Source: Nymphaea colorata (Eukaryota; Streptophyta; Magnoliopsida; Nymphaeales; Nymphaeaceae). From it: 64,000 nucleotides of DNA. The stretch lies in NCBI RefSeq assembly GCF_008831285.2, contig NC_045148.1, positions 2,418,001 through 2,482,000 of the forward strand, in the 5' to 3' direction. Below are positions 44,882 through 56,771 of the stretch, piece after piece. Position 1 is the stretch's first letter. The number at the start of each line of letters is the position of its first letter. The notes below the pieces were generated by a model. That model worked only from the letters and a program-made list of their open reading frames with translations. It ran no database searches and was not told the origin of the DNA. The translations under genes and the position numbers were made by a program.

Positions 44882-46110
44882 TGATAAATTTAACGTGGTA
44901 AACTTTTTTGAAAAAAAAAGAAGATGAAATTTAACCTTCTTTTCATTTGAGGCCTTCAAATTTAACGTGGTAAACTTTTTTGAAAAAAAAATGAAATTTA
45001 ACCTTTTTCCGATTTGAGGCCTTCTTTGATTACAGGAAAGTTTTTTGCAGGGTAAAATTAAATGTGTTTGATGCACATTGTAGTTTTTTTGCTGAGAAAA
45101 TTTAATTGTGTTTGACGCACAGATAAAAAATCATGAGACCGAAACTATGTCAAAAGAGACATAGTTTGGAATGTAAAGTATACAACACAGACATGGCTGC
45201 CATTCATTAACACAAAACGAAAGCCTTTCTGGCTCCATGTCTCAACCTCATAAATGCAAAAGCAGTTAGCACCATAAGTTAGAAGACAAGAAAGTAGATT
45301 AAACCGACCCCCTGCCCACGAGTTGAACTTATGTATGTCCACGCAAATTACTCAGATGAAAGATCTTAACATGACAATGAAGGCAAAAGCCTAAAAAAGG
45401 GCGCCTCTTCCTAAAACAGGACGCCTCTTTCATATTCCAATGAAACGGGTGTTGCTGGGAGGACTAACGTTGGATCTGAGCTCCTAGGAAGCATATCACC
45501 ATTCAGAAGACGAAAACGCCGGGAATGGAGAAACAGAAACAAAGGGAGGAAAAAAGGGCAACCTTACCAACGAAGACGAGATCTTCCGCTTCAACAAACG
45601 CAAAAACACAAGGAATGGAGAACGTCGATCGTCACCAGTCAAAGGCAGCGACGGATGCCTTCGACTTAGAGAAACAGGCAGTGACAGACAGGAAGAGGCA
45701 GCGACGCAGGGATGGAGAGCTAAAGGCAGCGAAAGAGAGCCAACACAAAGGAGGAAGAGGAAGACGGAGGCCTTCGATGGAGAGCAGGAGAACAATAGGA
45801 AGCGAAAGAGGAGAGGGGAGTTTGGCAGCAACAGAGGAGAAGGAGCTTCAGGTGGAAGGGTGGAGACGCGAGGGTTCTTTAGGCAAAAGGGTGGAGGCGT
45901 GAGGGTTCGATGGAAGGGGAACCGAGAGAAAAAACGAGGAGGAAATTTTGAGCCCTAACGGCTCAAGTGTTAAATTTAACCTCTTAGTACAACAAATTCA
46001 CGTGACTTTTTCACGCGTTTGATGCAAATAATGTACGGCGGTTGAAATTTCATCTCGCTGTACATTTTTCACCCGCCTCTCCATTTTTCTCCGTGCAATC
46101 AAACGCAGCC
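44882..46110. mobile_element. Tourist-like element 1, left end lost
   Basis: The right end, inverted, reads GGCTGCGTTTGATTGCACGG and abuts TAA at 46111. The left part (ATTTAACGTGGTAAACTTTT, TTTTTTGCAGGGTAAAATTA, GTTTGATGCACAT) matches the left part of the next element, but the terminal inverted repeat itself is absent. The middle is purine-rich and gives an Arg/Lys/Glu-rich 125-codon frame (45525-45902) without a domain. Confidence 0.75.
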
Positions 46111-46113
46111 TAA

Positions 46114-47626
46114 GGTCGCGTTTGATTGCAAGGAAGAATTTAACGTGGTAAATTTTTCTGAAAAAAAAAAAACAGAATGAAATTTAACCCACTTTCGATT
46201 TGAGGCCCTGTTTGATTATAGGAAAGTTTTTTGCAGGGTAAAATTAACTGTGTTTGATGCACATGGTAATTTTTTGCTGGGTAAATTTAACTGCATTTGG
46301 TGCACATGGTAAAAAAATAGGAGAGATTTATTTTTCTGACCGTTAGAACATGTTATATTGGTTCTCTTCAAATCAGAAGATGGTACAAAATGAAAGATGA
46401 TGTAAACAAATACCATTAACACAACACTAAAAACTCGAAACCCCACAACACTAAAAACACAATACGTAACTAGCAAACCAAGCTGAACATCTTTCGATGT
46501 TCACATCCAAATGCAAAATGTCCCCACCTAGTTAACATTTGATAAATGTATGCCCAAGAGACAGGAATGGCCCACTAACTTCGTCATAAAGCTACCACTA
46601 AAAAAAAAGTTAGACCATAGATATTTGTGTGGTTGCATACACATAGAAACACACAGGGGAGAATGTGTTTTTCCAGCACTGGATCAGCTATAGGCCAATC
46701 AGGGCCAAACCAAGAAAAAAAAAATCAACTAATATGTAATCTGTATCTCTTGAATAGCATGCTAATTTTAGCATTATCTCCTTTCCATAGATAATCAGTT
46801 CCATTCATCCCGAGCATGCAGAGGCCTTACTGCCAGCAACCCAGAAAACCCAACGTGGAGAGGAAGGAAGAAGAAGAAAGAAATAAACACCCCCATCGGT
46901 AACATAAGAGCAGAAAAATGGGCATGCAGGAAAAAAGAAGGAAAACAACAAAAAGAATTGAAGCATTTGACCATTCACAGTAGAACAAGTTCTTGTATAC
47001 CTGCAGGGAAGTCGATTAGGACATCTTTCCTCCTAGGACCTCAAGAACCGCAGGGGAGAAGGAGCAAACGACTTCAGACGGAAAGCAAAGAGACAGCGAG
47101 GCTGCAGAGGGAGAGAAGAGAAAGGGATCAGGGCACCTATAGGAGAAACAGAAGGAGAGGGGTGATGCCTTCAGGCAGCTTCGGCGAAGAGGAAGACACA
47201 GGGATGAAGAGCAAAAGGCAGCGAAAGAGAAGCAGCGCAAATGAGGAAGAGGAATACGGAGGCCTTCGATGGAGAGCAGGAGAACAAGAGGCAGCGACAG
47301 AGAAGAATGGAGCTTTGGAAAGAAGGGACCTGGAGAAGGGGGCTTCAGGCGAAAGGGGAAAGACGCGAGGGTTCCGAAGGAAGGGGAAACCGGAGAGAAA
47401 AGGAGGAAGAAATTTTGAGCCCAAACGGCTCAAAATTTTGTCTGCGGAAAAAAGTAGGAGGTCAGACCTCTGACTTTTTTCCGCGTTAAATTTACCCCTG
47501 TCGTACGAAAATTTCGCGTGAAATTTTCATGCGTTTGATGCACCCATGGTACCGCGGTTGAAGTTTCAACCAATCGTACAATTTTCAACCGCTCCTCAAT
47601 TTTTACCCTTGCAATCAAACACAGCC
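46114..47626. mobile_element. Tourist-like element 2, 1513 bp, TAA duplication
   Basis: Left end GGTCGCGTTTGATTGCAAGG; right end, inverted, GGCTGTGTTTGATTGCAAGG (17 of 20 identical). TAA flanks at 46111-46113 and 47627-47629. A TAA duplication points to PIF/Harbinger mobilisation. A second terminus-like phrase GGCCCTGTTTGATTATAGG at about 46206 suggests nesting. The centre (46958-47489) is purine-rich like element 1 and carries a 171-codon Arg/Glu-rich frame. No transposase is present, so it is nonautonomous. Confidence 0.88.
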
Positions 47627-47629
47627 TAA

Positions 47630-50600
47630 TGAAAAATCCCTAACCCCCATTCTCCAGCAGATTAGGGGAAGTCAAAGGTCCCTCGCTCCCGTTGCTGGCG
47701 CTGTTCACCGCCACTTGAGGATCTACTATGGTTGCCAATTTTTTGTGTAGTTCTCCATGTAGAAGATATCTATTCCCATTAAATTCCTTTACGTTACAAA
47801 AGTATAATGTCGCCACAAATATGCCAGTTTCACCGAGTAGATGAACTCATGCTCTAAAACAAATTTCTAGTGCCCAAATGAAAGTTTGTTGTCGTTTGCT
47901 GCGACAAGATAAGTAGGCTTATAGTAAGATTCAAATTGCTCTAACACTAGCAGGCTTTGTAAGCAACTTCCAAGCTATGGTTGAATGTATTCAGGGCTTC
48001 TCCTTGTAAAAATATTATGCAGTTGGGAGGCCAGGTTTATAGTCTTTCACAGTATTAGAGGGAGATTGTTTGCACACTATTGTACTGCTATTAGAGGGAA
48101 CAAGATTAATTATACTCGGCTTGGTTAGTTAATTTTCCAATAAGTACCGTATAGATCTAGCATATAATAATTTTTCTCTCTCAGCTTTAATCATGAAAGG
48201 ACATGGGACACATTTTTAATTTAAATTTCACTTCAATCAATGTCTTACAGCTTTGAAATCATACAATCAAACCTTAAATTTGATATAGTAAACATGCACC
48301 TTTCAATTCCCTTCATTTATAATTATTGCACAAAACAAAAGTAACATCATTTATTTACTATAAACAAGTAGACACACATAATACCTTAATTGTTGATATC
48401 TAGAAAAAATTGGATATTTTTTAAACAATATTAATGAATTAAAATCCATCACTTAATATAATGTGTAGTTTTCACCAATCAATCATTTGACGTAGCAGTA
48501 GAAAATAAACAAGTCCAAATTTAATAGAAATGAGGATATAAGAATGACAATGAGAACATGAAACCATGAGGAAACTGAGCCAATCAGAGAACAACTACAA
48601 GTCTACACATAACAGATTTGATTTTGCCGTACTAATTGAATGGGTTACTTGTTTTTGCTTTCTAAGAAACAACTACATGTGTGAACCCTAATTTGCATAC
48701 TTAGTTAACTACTCAACCAAAGCTAGTTCTTGGCCTTGACAATGTAGCAACTTGATATGCCTGATAATTAAAAAGTTATATGTGAGGGAGGAAAAAACCT
48801 TCCAAGTTTGAAGCCATGGATTCATATGGGGGGATGACGTTATGCTTTATACAATAATGCAAAATCTATTGCCTACATTTTGACTTTTGTTAAAAATATT
48901 GGCACATAATGGTTTTTTTCTTACTTGTGGTGTCCAACCACCGTTTGCTCTCCAAACTGGTTTTGGTTTACTTATCTTAAATGAAATTTCACAATTATCA
49001 ACTAAATGACAATACTACATAAAATTAATAGCTATTATATTATAACCTTGAATAACACAAAAAATACCGATTGAAACATACATGCTTCACCATTAACTAA
49101 TGCATTATAAAGAAGTTTGAAGTGCTCATAACTTTTAACAAAAGTGGACTTCTCTTCATATTACATCATGTTTAAGGCTTCACAAGAGATTTTGGAGATT
49201 CAAAAATCACATGGAACAACTGAACTCACTGAATTTATTAAGCTTACAAGAAGTTTGTTTTTTTTTTCCTATTAAAACTTTCCAATTGCTACACAAGATA
49301 AGAAAGTTGCATTATATTAAAATTCAAAAGGTCAAAGTGCCTTATTAGACTGAATAAGGAGAAATTATCAACTAATTAAAGGAAGCAGAGGACAAAAACT
49401 GCTAAGGTACATAAAAAAAAAAAAAAATCCCAAAATAATTATTAAAATGATATTCTCCTCAAGGTTGCAAAACATAATGTCCATCCATTAAAGCACTTAA
49501 TTGGCTTCATTTTTTAAACTTGTAAGGCAAGAATATGTTTTTTTTATTTTTTACCCATACAAAAAATCATTAGCTACATGGAAAGAAGATCTCATACCTC
49601 CAAACGATATTAAAGATCTATGATCATTGGAAAGCATTACATGGTAATGCAACATTCTAAACAAAAACAATAAGAATTTAGAAATAACAAAAAAAAAAAG
49701 ATAAATGTTCCAAAAAGCAAAAAAATCAAACTTCAAGCTTGACAAATTTCATATAAGAATCAATACTCCAATTAAAAAAGCAACTCAATTAAAACTTGGA
49801 GAAAGAAAAAACTTCGGCCTCCAATTGCTTTAGTCCATCCAAGAACCAAATCAAACAATTAGCAAAAGAACTATGATGAAAACAAACTACATTGCAAGAC
49901 AAGGAATTCAAATGAGGCTAGTGAAGAAAACCAAGAACCATGTAACATCTTCTTACTGAATCATCAAAAGCATGGAAAGAATGTGACAGAAACTAGCCCA
50001 ACAATGAAGACATGCACATCAAATATTATTTTTAGGCATTGCAAAATCGACAGGTTGCAACCAAGTTTATTTTGGAATGACACTCTAAATTAAGAGAGAG
50101 AGAGAGAGAGAGACAATAAAATAAACTATATAGTTTCTCAAAAAAGAAATGCACGGCTTCAATCAAAATAAACATTGTTCCACGGCATAGGGTGCACCAA
50201 GCACTTGAATATGAAAAGCAAACCTCTATTTCATCAATCAACAAAAGCAAGCGAGCAATGGTGAGACCAATGGGATGCAATCGGCCCTCTTCCAGCAACC
50301 ATTATTTCATTGATAAGGGAAAATAAATTATTACGGTGATTAATGATATTCTCGTGTAATACCCAAGATCAATAGACATGGAAGAGGGGGAGAAGAAAAA
50401 GACGAAGAAAAGCTGACCACTCAAGCTATCTCTTTTGGTACTCCTCTCAGAAAAAACTTCATTCTTTTTTTTTCTCTCTCTCTCTCTCTCTCATCAATAT
50501 ATTCAAATATTATGGCTATCCACCACGATTTATTGACACACATGCATTCATCATAGTAGATGCAAAGCTTGCTTATATATAGTGTCTAAACTTTAGGACC

Positions 50601-52299
50601 TCATGTTTTATTTCAATCAAACACGATGGTTGTATTAAGAAAGGGGACCTCATCCCAAGCAAACAAAAATTGATTGAATGACCAACGTAATGATTGTGCA
50701 TATTAAGAAATGGGAATGAATTTCCCTCATTAATTCTCATATTGCATGCCCACTCCTTATCCTACTTAAATACTAAAGAGTGTATGTATACAGGGATGGA
50801 GCTAAAAATTTTTCTTTTCATGAGACACTAATTATATAATTAACAAATTTTCAATTGGCTGCAACTCGGGTCTTGTAGGGGTGCCCCATATAATTGAACC
50901 CAATTTCACTGAAGTCCAACATATAAATTCAATGTTTTAAATTGAGCACTGGAGCACCCGTGTATGTATTTAATGTCTTATACTACCTTTATAGTTTACA
51001 GTTCTTTTTGAAAGCCAAAGTAAAGTGGGTCGAGGTTCATTAGATTGGGTGCTTAAGTCAGTTTTAAGCTGCATCATTGATTTTTTTTTTTTTATCTTAT
51101 AAACATCACTCAAGGAAAAAGAAACAGATTTAATATTTTAGAAATATAGAGGGGAGTTCAATGCTACCGTATTTCAGAGCAGGATGCTAAAATTTAAAGT
51201 TTGCTGTTAAAAAACCTGTCACAAAATTGGTAGCCTCTGTTTATGATGTGGCATGGTTTTACGTTGGCTATAGCGATGATTTATAGTCTTTTTTTTAGCG
51301 ACAAATTTTTTAAAATTTTAGCCATTTTGTGACTATCAGGCAGCACAGAATGAAAATATATCATAACGGTCTAGTAAAACTCATGGTCAGATTGAAGGTC
51401 TCATTCATACCAATCGTTCTAAAAGCAAACGTGCTTACCAAAATTATACACTCTAGATGTAACTATTTGACATATCCAATTAAACAAGTTCGAGATTAGA
51501 ATGTTTTTTTTTTTTTTTGGAATTTATTTCAGACTTAAAACCTATTCTCACATCTTCACCACCAAACTAAGTTTTGTCGAATTCCTACCACCACAAATCA
51601 TGCAAGTCCAAAAACGACCCTTAAATTTTGTGAAGTTGCTGTCAAATCAAATCCCTTTCCAACTTGAGGTCAAGTCAGGGGGGCGTCGTGACCCTCTTAT
51701 TAGGGTGAAACCAATGCCATCGGTATCAACAACGATAACGACATATTGGCCCATATTGGCTTGCAATGAGACGCCTTTTCCATATTAATTTATGTGTGAA
51801 AAATGAATTGATAAATGTTTTTAAACATTTAATTAAATAAAAAATGCTTACTTTCCAGATTCTTTATCAATGAACATGATTTTGGTTCGCATATTTAGGT
51901 ATGATACATTTTTTACCAAATTCAAGTGCTTAATCAAATTTAGATTTGAACTCCAACCGAATCTGAATTTGAACCAGGCCGATATATAAGGTTCGTCCTC
52001 TATTAAACTCGTATTTAGGTATGACTCAACTTTTACTTAATCCCAGTACTTAATGAAATTTGGCTTTGAACTTGATAACTGACCACTGAATCTGGCTAAT
52101 GTAACATACTTAGATTCGTAAGCAAAAGTTGGATCCGGTCGGACATATATATCAAACTCATACTGAAATTCAATTGTGAACCTGCATCTTCAATATATAT
52201 CATTAATTGGATTAGCATGATGATTCTTTACAACATGTAATTAAAAGATTACAACTTCTTATTAGTAGTTGGATGTATCAGATGCACGGACATGATCCA
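47630..52299. other. AT-rich intergenic DNA, no gene seen
   Basis: No open frame with a recognisable domain on either strand. Simple (GA)n/(CT)n runs occur at about 50094-50113 and 50471-50492, and poly-A/T tracts are frequent. A 95-codon frame at 51501-51788 is not recognised. Confidence 0.55.
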
Positions 52300-52659
52300 T
52301 AAGAATGTACAACGAGTGAGTTGAAATTGAGCTATGCCAGTTAGAGCTCGGCTCGAGCTCGAGCTCGAATCGAGTGACTATCGAGCCTGACGATGAGTTC
52401 AAGCTTGACTCACTTAAAGCTAGTGTCACTTGATTCATACAAAAAGGGTATTAAAATTTATAAAAAATTACCGGCATGCCCTAAAGAATAACAAATAGAC
52501 AAGGCACAAGCGGAGTTGAGCTCGTATGGAGCTTACATGGGCAAGTTAGAGTTGACTTATTTATGACTCAAGCACGATAATAAAAGAGTCGAGCTCGAGT
52601 AGAACTTACACGGGTTAGTTCGAGTCAAGTCCTAGTTTGGCCAAGTTGTACATCCCTCA
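52300..52659. mobile_element. hAT-like MITE with GAGCTCGAGCTCG subterminal words
   Basis: Left end TAAGAATGTACAACGAGTGA; right end, inverted, TGAGGGATGTACAACTTGGC. Inside the ends are repeats of GAGCTCGAGCTCG, a composition common in plant hAT MITEs whose ends read TAGGGGTGTACA or similar. The 8-bp flanks do not match clearly, so the class call rests on the ends. Confidence 0.6.
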
Positions 52660-54270
52660 ATACCATGTTTCTAATCTAAGGGCGACTAACTTTTGATTGC
52701 AAAGTAAACAGATTAAGGAGGGCGCGCCACATGAGAGAGCCATAAGAAATAAATGCAGCAAGCAGTGGCCTGCCATTGCTGTCCCGGACAGTCAATCTGG
52801 GGCATGGAAGAGGGGCCCAAGTGGATTTAGCTCCCTGAAATAGACTCATTTATATTGCTCATCGGTCAAAGTATGCGTGCGTCTGTGTTGAGTCTTGGTC
52901 ACCTACTCAGTCACCCTCTTCGGTCAACAAACGTGGCCCAGTTGTTTAATATCCTCTAAGACAAAATCTTTTTGCATATTTTAAATCAATTTAAATCTTC
53001 TTAAATTATTTTTTAAATTCGGAGAATAAAAAAAAATAAGCGGCTCATCAATATGGAAAATTTTATAAGGTTTGACATTTATTTTTCCAATTTTAAGTTG
53101 TTTCATAATAAAATTAGGCGTGGAACTTGTTGGATGTACAGAAACTCGATAAAAGAAAGAAAAGCTTCAAAAAGCTTTTGAAAAGGTCGCCCCGTTCACC
53201 GAACTTTTGGCGACTATACGCCTACCACGTCGGACAGCAAATAAGGGGCGGGATCGCCATTTTATAAATTGTGGAAGACCATTTTGGACATTCGAGCAGC
53301 GGCTTTTAGGACCCGTTTGGTGGGCACGAACTGTGCATTGGGTGAAAATGGTACGGGCTTTAACGCGATGAGTGTAACATGCATCAAACGTTGAAAAATT
53401 TCACGTGAAAGAACTGTAGGAGCGAGCGAAGTTTAACGCGCACGCGGATTTTTTTTGAGAGCCGTTATGGCTCTCTCGTTCTCTCAATTTTCCCCTCCTC
53501 CTCATTCCTCTCCTCCCTCGCTGCCTCACCTTTGTCGTTCTGTTCGCGCCTTCTTTCACTCTCTCTTTCTTGCATTCATCTTTCACTCTCTCTTTCTTCC
53601 GCAATGCATCCATTGAAGATGAAGCAGTAGCAGATGACGTTAGAGAGAGAGAGAGAGAGAGGAACGAAGGAAGACGATGAGAGGCAGACAAAAGGCAGAC
53701 AGAAGGCAGGGGGAGTGAGCAAGCCGAGGCAGCAGCAGCAGTAGCAGGGCCCCTCCCCTTCTCCCTCGGATGGTGATTTCCTCCTCCAACTGCTTCGCAA
53801 GAACGACCACCAAACCCTCATTCTGGTTCTGCTGCTGAACGCGGCGATGGCTTCATAAACGATGCCGTTTTGGGGGAAATTGAGTATGGCGGAGGGTTTG
53901 GTGGGCTTGGTGGCGCTGGTGTAGCTAATCCAGGGCTTCATCGGAAAGGAATGACGAACTTAGGTGGTGGGGGTGGGAAAGGGGATTTCAAGTATAGTCA
54001 CACGAATTCTGATAGGGGAATGGCCGGTTCCGGACGGCGGCTTGCAAGAATGACAGGGGAGAGTGGGAGAGGAAGGAAGTCGATGGGCTTCTTCTTTCCC
54101 CGTTAATTCTTATATTAATTGGTTGTTTTGTTCTCTGCACTCTGCAATTGTGCCACTAACGGCTCTCAAAATTTTGTAGAGTAGTAGCTCTCATGTCTCT
54201 TGAGGCACATAAGATGCTTCATATCTCATATTAATAAGTAGCGAGTTAGATCCACAGCGGATTGCTGGTT
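52660..54270. other. Intergenic with transposon-like and CT-rich leader-like sequence
   Basis: At 53305-53410, ACCCGTTTGGTGGGCACGAA and GCATCAAACGTTGAAAAATT resemble Tourist-type ends. GAGAGCCGTTATGGCTCTCT (53457-53476) is a perfect hairpin. 53480-53660 is CT/GA-rich. A glycine-rich 78-codon frame at 53870-54106 has no recognised domain. The phrase AACGGCTCTCAAAATTTT (54159) echoes the arms of the Tourist-like elements at 45-47 kb, so this may be a third decayed relative. Confidence 0.4.
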
Positions 54271-54378
54271 ATGCTTGCAGAGGTCAAGCGTTATCAGGAT
54301 GACAAAACAATTCTAAAACAGTATGTGGACAACGACCAGGTTATTGAGACTGGGATTATGTTCATCTTCTATCAGTGA
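54271..54378 (+). CDS. Unassigned 35-codon open frame, possibly an exon relic
   Basis: An ATG-to-TGA frame with ordinary protein-like composition (MLAEVKRYQDDKTILKQYVD, then NDQVIETGI). It resembles part of a helical protein more than the surrounding AT-rich DNA, but I cannot place it in a family. It may be an exon remnant or chance. Confidence 0.2.
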   Translation: MLAEVKRYQDDKTILKQYVDNDQVIETGIMFIFYQ

Positions 54379-54804
54379 CATCAATTCTGCATATTTTGAT
54401 GATCTCTTTTGTCATTATTTTTTTAGTTGATTGTTAACTTGCTTCACGTTCCAGTCCTGATTCTACTTCATTCTTGGCCAGCAATGATTATGTTCAGGAA
54501 GTTTGACAATTAATCTTGTACGTGTTGATAAAAATTCTAGTGGTCCAAGCATTTATAGAGATTCTAATGCTATCTATTTTGTATATCTATTTGCTTGATG
54601 CAATAATAAAAATTTCACGATGATCTATGATGTATTGCTTCCAAACTGTTTCTGTCTTGAACTGATTTCTCATCTGATTTATGTTGCAAGTTTTTTGTTT
54701 AAAACTACATGAACAAAATATCACCATCTTATTTATATACTGCCTACACATGTTAAAGTCTTTCATACTTCTATTCTGTGTACCAAACAATTGATTGATT
54801 TTAT

Positions 54805-55500
54805 TTGCAGAGCCTCAGATTAAAAGGGGGAAAATTTGATCCTGTAAAATTTGATCCTGTAATTTTTTTAAAAAAAATTTACCAAAAAAAATCAACAGTG
54901 CCAATTAATCCTTCGTCCTTCGATTCATCTCCACTCACCCTTCCCCATCAGACCGCTCGTTCGTTGCCATGGTTTTTGTTTAATTTGGGTACCCCCCCAC
55001 CCCCCACCCAACAAAGAAAAAAAAAATTGAATCAACCGAATTTAAATGTGGCTCTGGAGTCCGGATCCCCACCACCTCCCCCTGTTAGCGGGTCCCACCA
55101 CTCAAAACACTGACGCCGCGGGCCCCCCCTCCCCCCGACCCAAAAAGCATCCCGCTTTTTACTCCCCTACCTCACCAGTAGACCGATGCTCCCCGCAGCC
55201 CCGCTCGAGTGCCGTTGTTTTCGCCAATTTATCGAAATGAAAATATCGCGATAATTTGTCAGGATTTGCTTTCAAATGTAATTAATTAATTTTGCTTTGT
55301 AGTAAATTTAATGAATAAGAAGGGGTTAGTTCGATATAAGTTTGAAGGTTAAAATACGTTATAATTTTGAAAAAGAAGGAGATTCCGATATTTTGAAGGG
55401 GTTGGTGAGGTACTCAATGAAGTACGAAGGGGAAGCGCGCCTTTAACCGGCTCAGCTGGTCACCCGACTCCCAAAATTTTGAACGGAGCTGGAATTTAAT
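54805..55500. other. Upstream region of the CCCH gene
   Basis: Contains a direct repeat AAAATTTGATCCTGT (about 54832 and 54846), a C-rich tract ACCCCCCCACCCCCCACCC (54990-55008) and GC-rich segments to 55230. No gene is recognised. It is a candidate distal promoter for the gene at 56772. Confidence 0.4.
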
Positions 55501-56771
55501 TCCACACGAATCTAATTCGCATTTCCTATGAATTTGTACGAATTTCGCGTGAGTTTGGGTTTCATTTGGAGTAAAAAGGGAGAGGAGGGTCTGTCGGGAG
55601 AGAGACTGGCGAGGAAGGAGACTCTCCTCTCTCTCTCTATCTCTCTCTCTCCGTGTCTGCGTGTGTGGGTTTTCAGGGAGCGAAGCTTCCAGAGGGGACG
55701 AAGAGGCAGGCGAGTCGGAGACATTCTAACCCCCAAACCTAACCGCTTACCTCACCGGTGACTGTTCTTTCGTCTTCCTCCTATCGCGTCCATGGGTTTT
55801 GACGGGCAGTAGATAGTTCGATCGAGGCATTACGGTTCCGATCGCGAGGTTCTGTAGACCGCCATCGCTTGCGGCGTAAGTCTTGCTGACGGCGCTGAAA
55901 CAGAGTTACCTGCTTGCTGACCGCGGATTTGGGCCGTCCAGAAGGTCGCTGCGAGTTGTCCGGCTGGATTGCATCTGCTGGTAAGAGATGGCCTGAGGTT
56001 TTTGTTTGCTGGGAGCTTGAGGGGTTGAGAATCATCGCTTTCCTTTATTTCCTTCTTCCTGAGTTTGAGATCGTTTTCTGGGGGAGAACTCGGCGCGCTT
56101 TCTTGTTTATGTCGTCATTTTCGAGGTTCTTCTTCTGCATCCGTCGGTTCTCTTTCTTAGACGCCGGTTTTTAAGTACCTTGCTGTTCTCCGCTGATGAG
56201 CCTCTTCGCTCTCCTGTAGGTTTCACGGGGGGTTTCGCTGGAATCTCTACCGTCTTGTCTGATCGACCCTGAACATTTTCTCGATTCTTATTTTAGTTCT
56301 TTCAGGCGTTCTTTTTCTGATCAAGAGGGACTATCTTATGAGGTTAGCGTTTTCCCCTCTTTTATCACCTTCGTCTTCATTTTTTTCCACTAATAGTTTT
56401 TTCTTCCGTAGTTTTTCCTGATTCAGAGTCCTGCTGTAGATTCTCCTCTGAATCTCGACGTCGATTTTATTTTTTTTGCTTGCTACCTTTTATTTTTTCG
56501 GTATCACCTCAGCCTCACAACTTTTTGTGTTGTACAGAACAAATTTTCCGGCATCAAGATCGGAGCCGCTAGATCGATTTTAGATACGTCTAACTATTCG
56601 CTTGATGGGGACTCTGTTTCACATCTGTAAGGCTTCTAGTTTTTCCCTTTTGACCCCGCCTCCTTTGATTTCCTTTCTTGTTTTCTTCTTCACCCCTAAA
56701 TCTTCGTGTTTGTTCTGACCTGTGGTCTATGATCATCACTCCAGAATGTTTCGTGGTGATTTTGCAGAAGC
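55501..56771 (+). promoter_or_regulatory. 5' leader of the CCCH gene with a probable intron and upstream ORFs
   Basis: A (CT)n stretch at 55625-55652 is typical of plant leaders and core promoters. A good donor, CTG|GTAAGA, is at 55981, and TTTTGCAG ends at 56767, four bases before the start codon, suggesting a 787-bp leader intron. Upstream ORFs in the retained part include a 77-codon frame at 55528-55761 (if transcription starts early enough) and a six-codon ORF at 55792-55812. The leader intron and ORFs are inferred from sequence only. Confidence 0.5.

Noticed and set aside
46958-47489. Arg/Lys/Glu-rich frames as possible nuclear proteins
   Set aside because: The composition follows from a purine-rich strand inside a transposable element. 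The opposite strand is equally open and no domain is present.
54985-55010. C-rich tract as a telomeric or G-quadruplex element
   Set aside because: It is a single short C-run without telomere repeat units. A quadruplex is possible but there is no supporting context.
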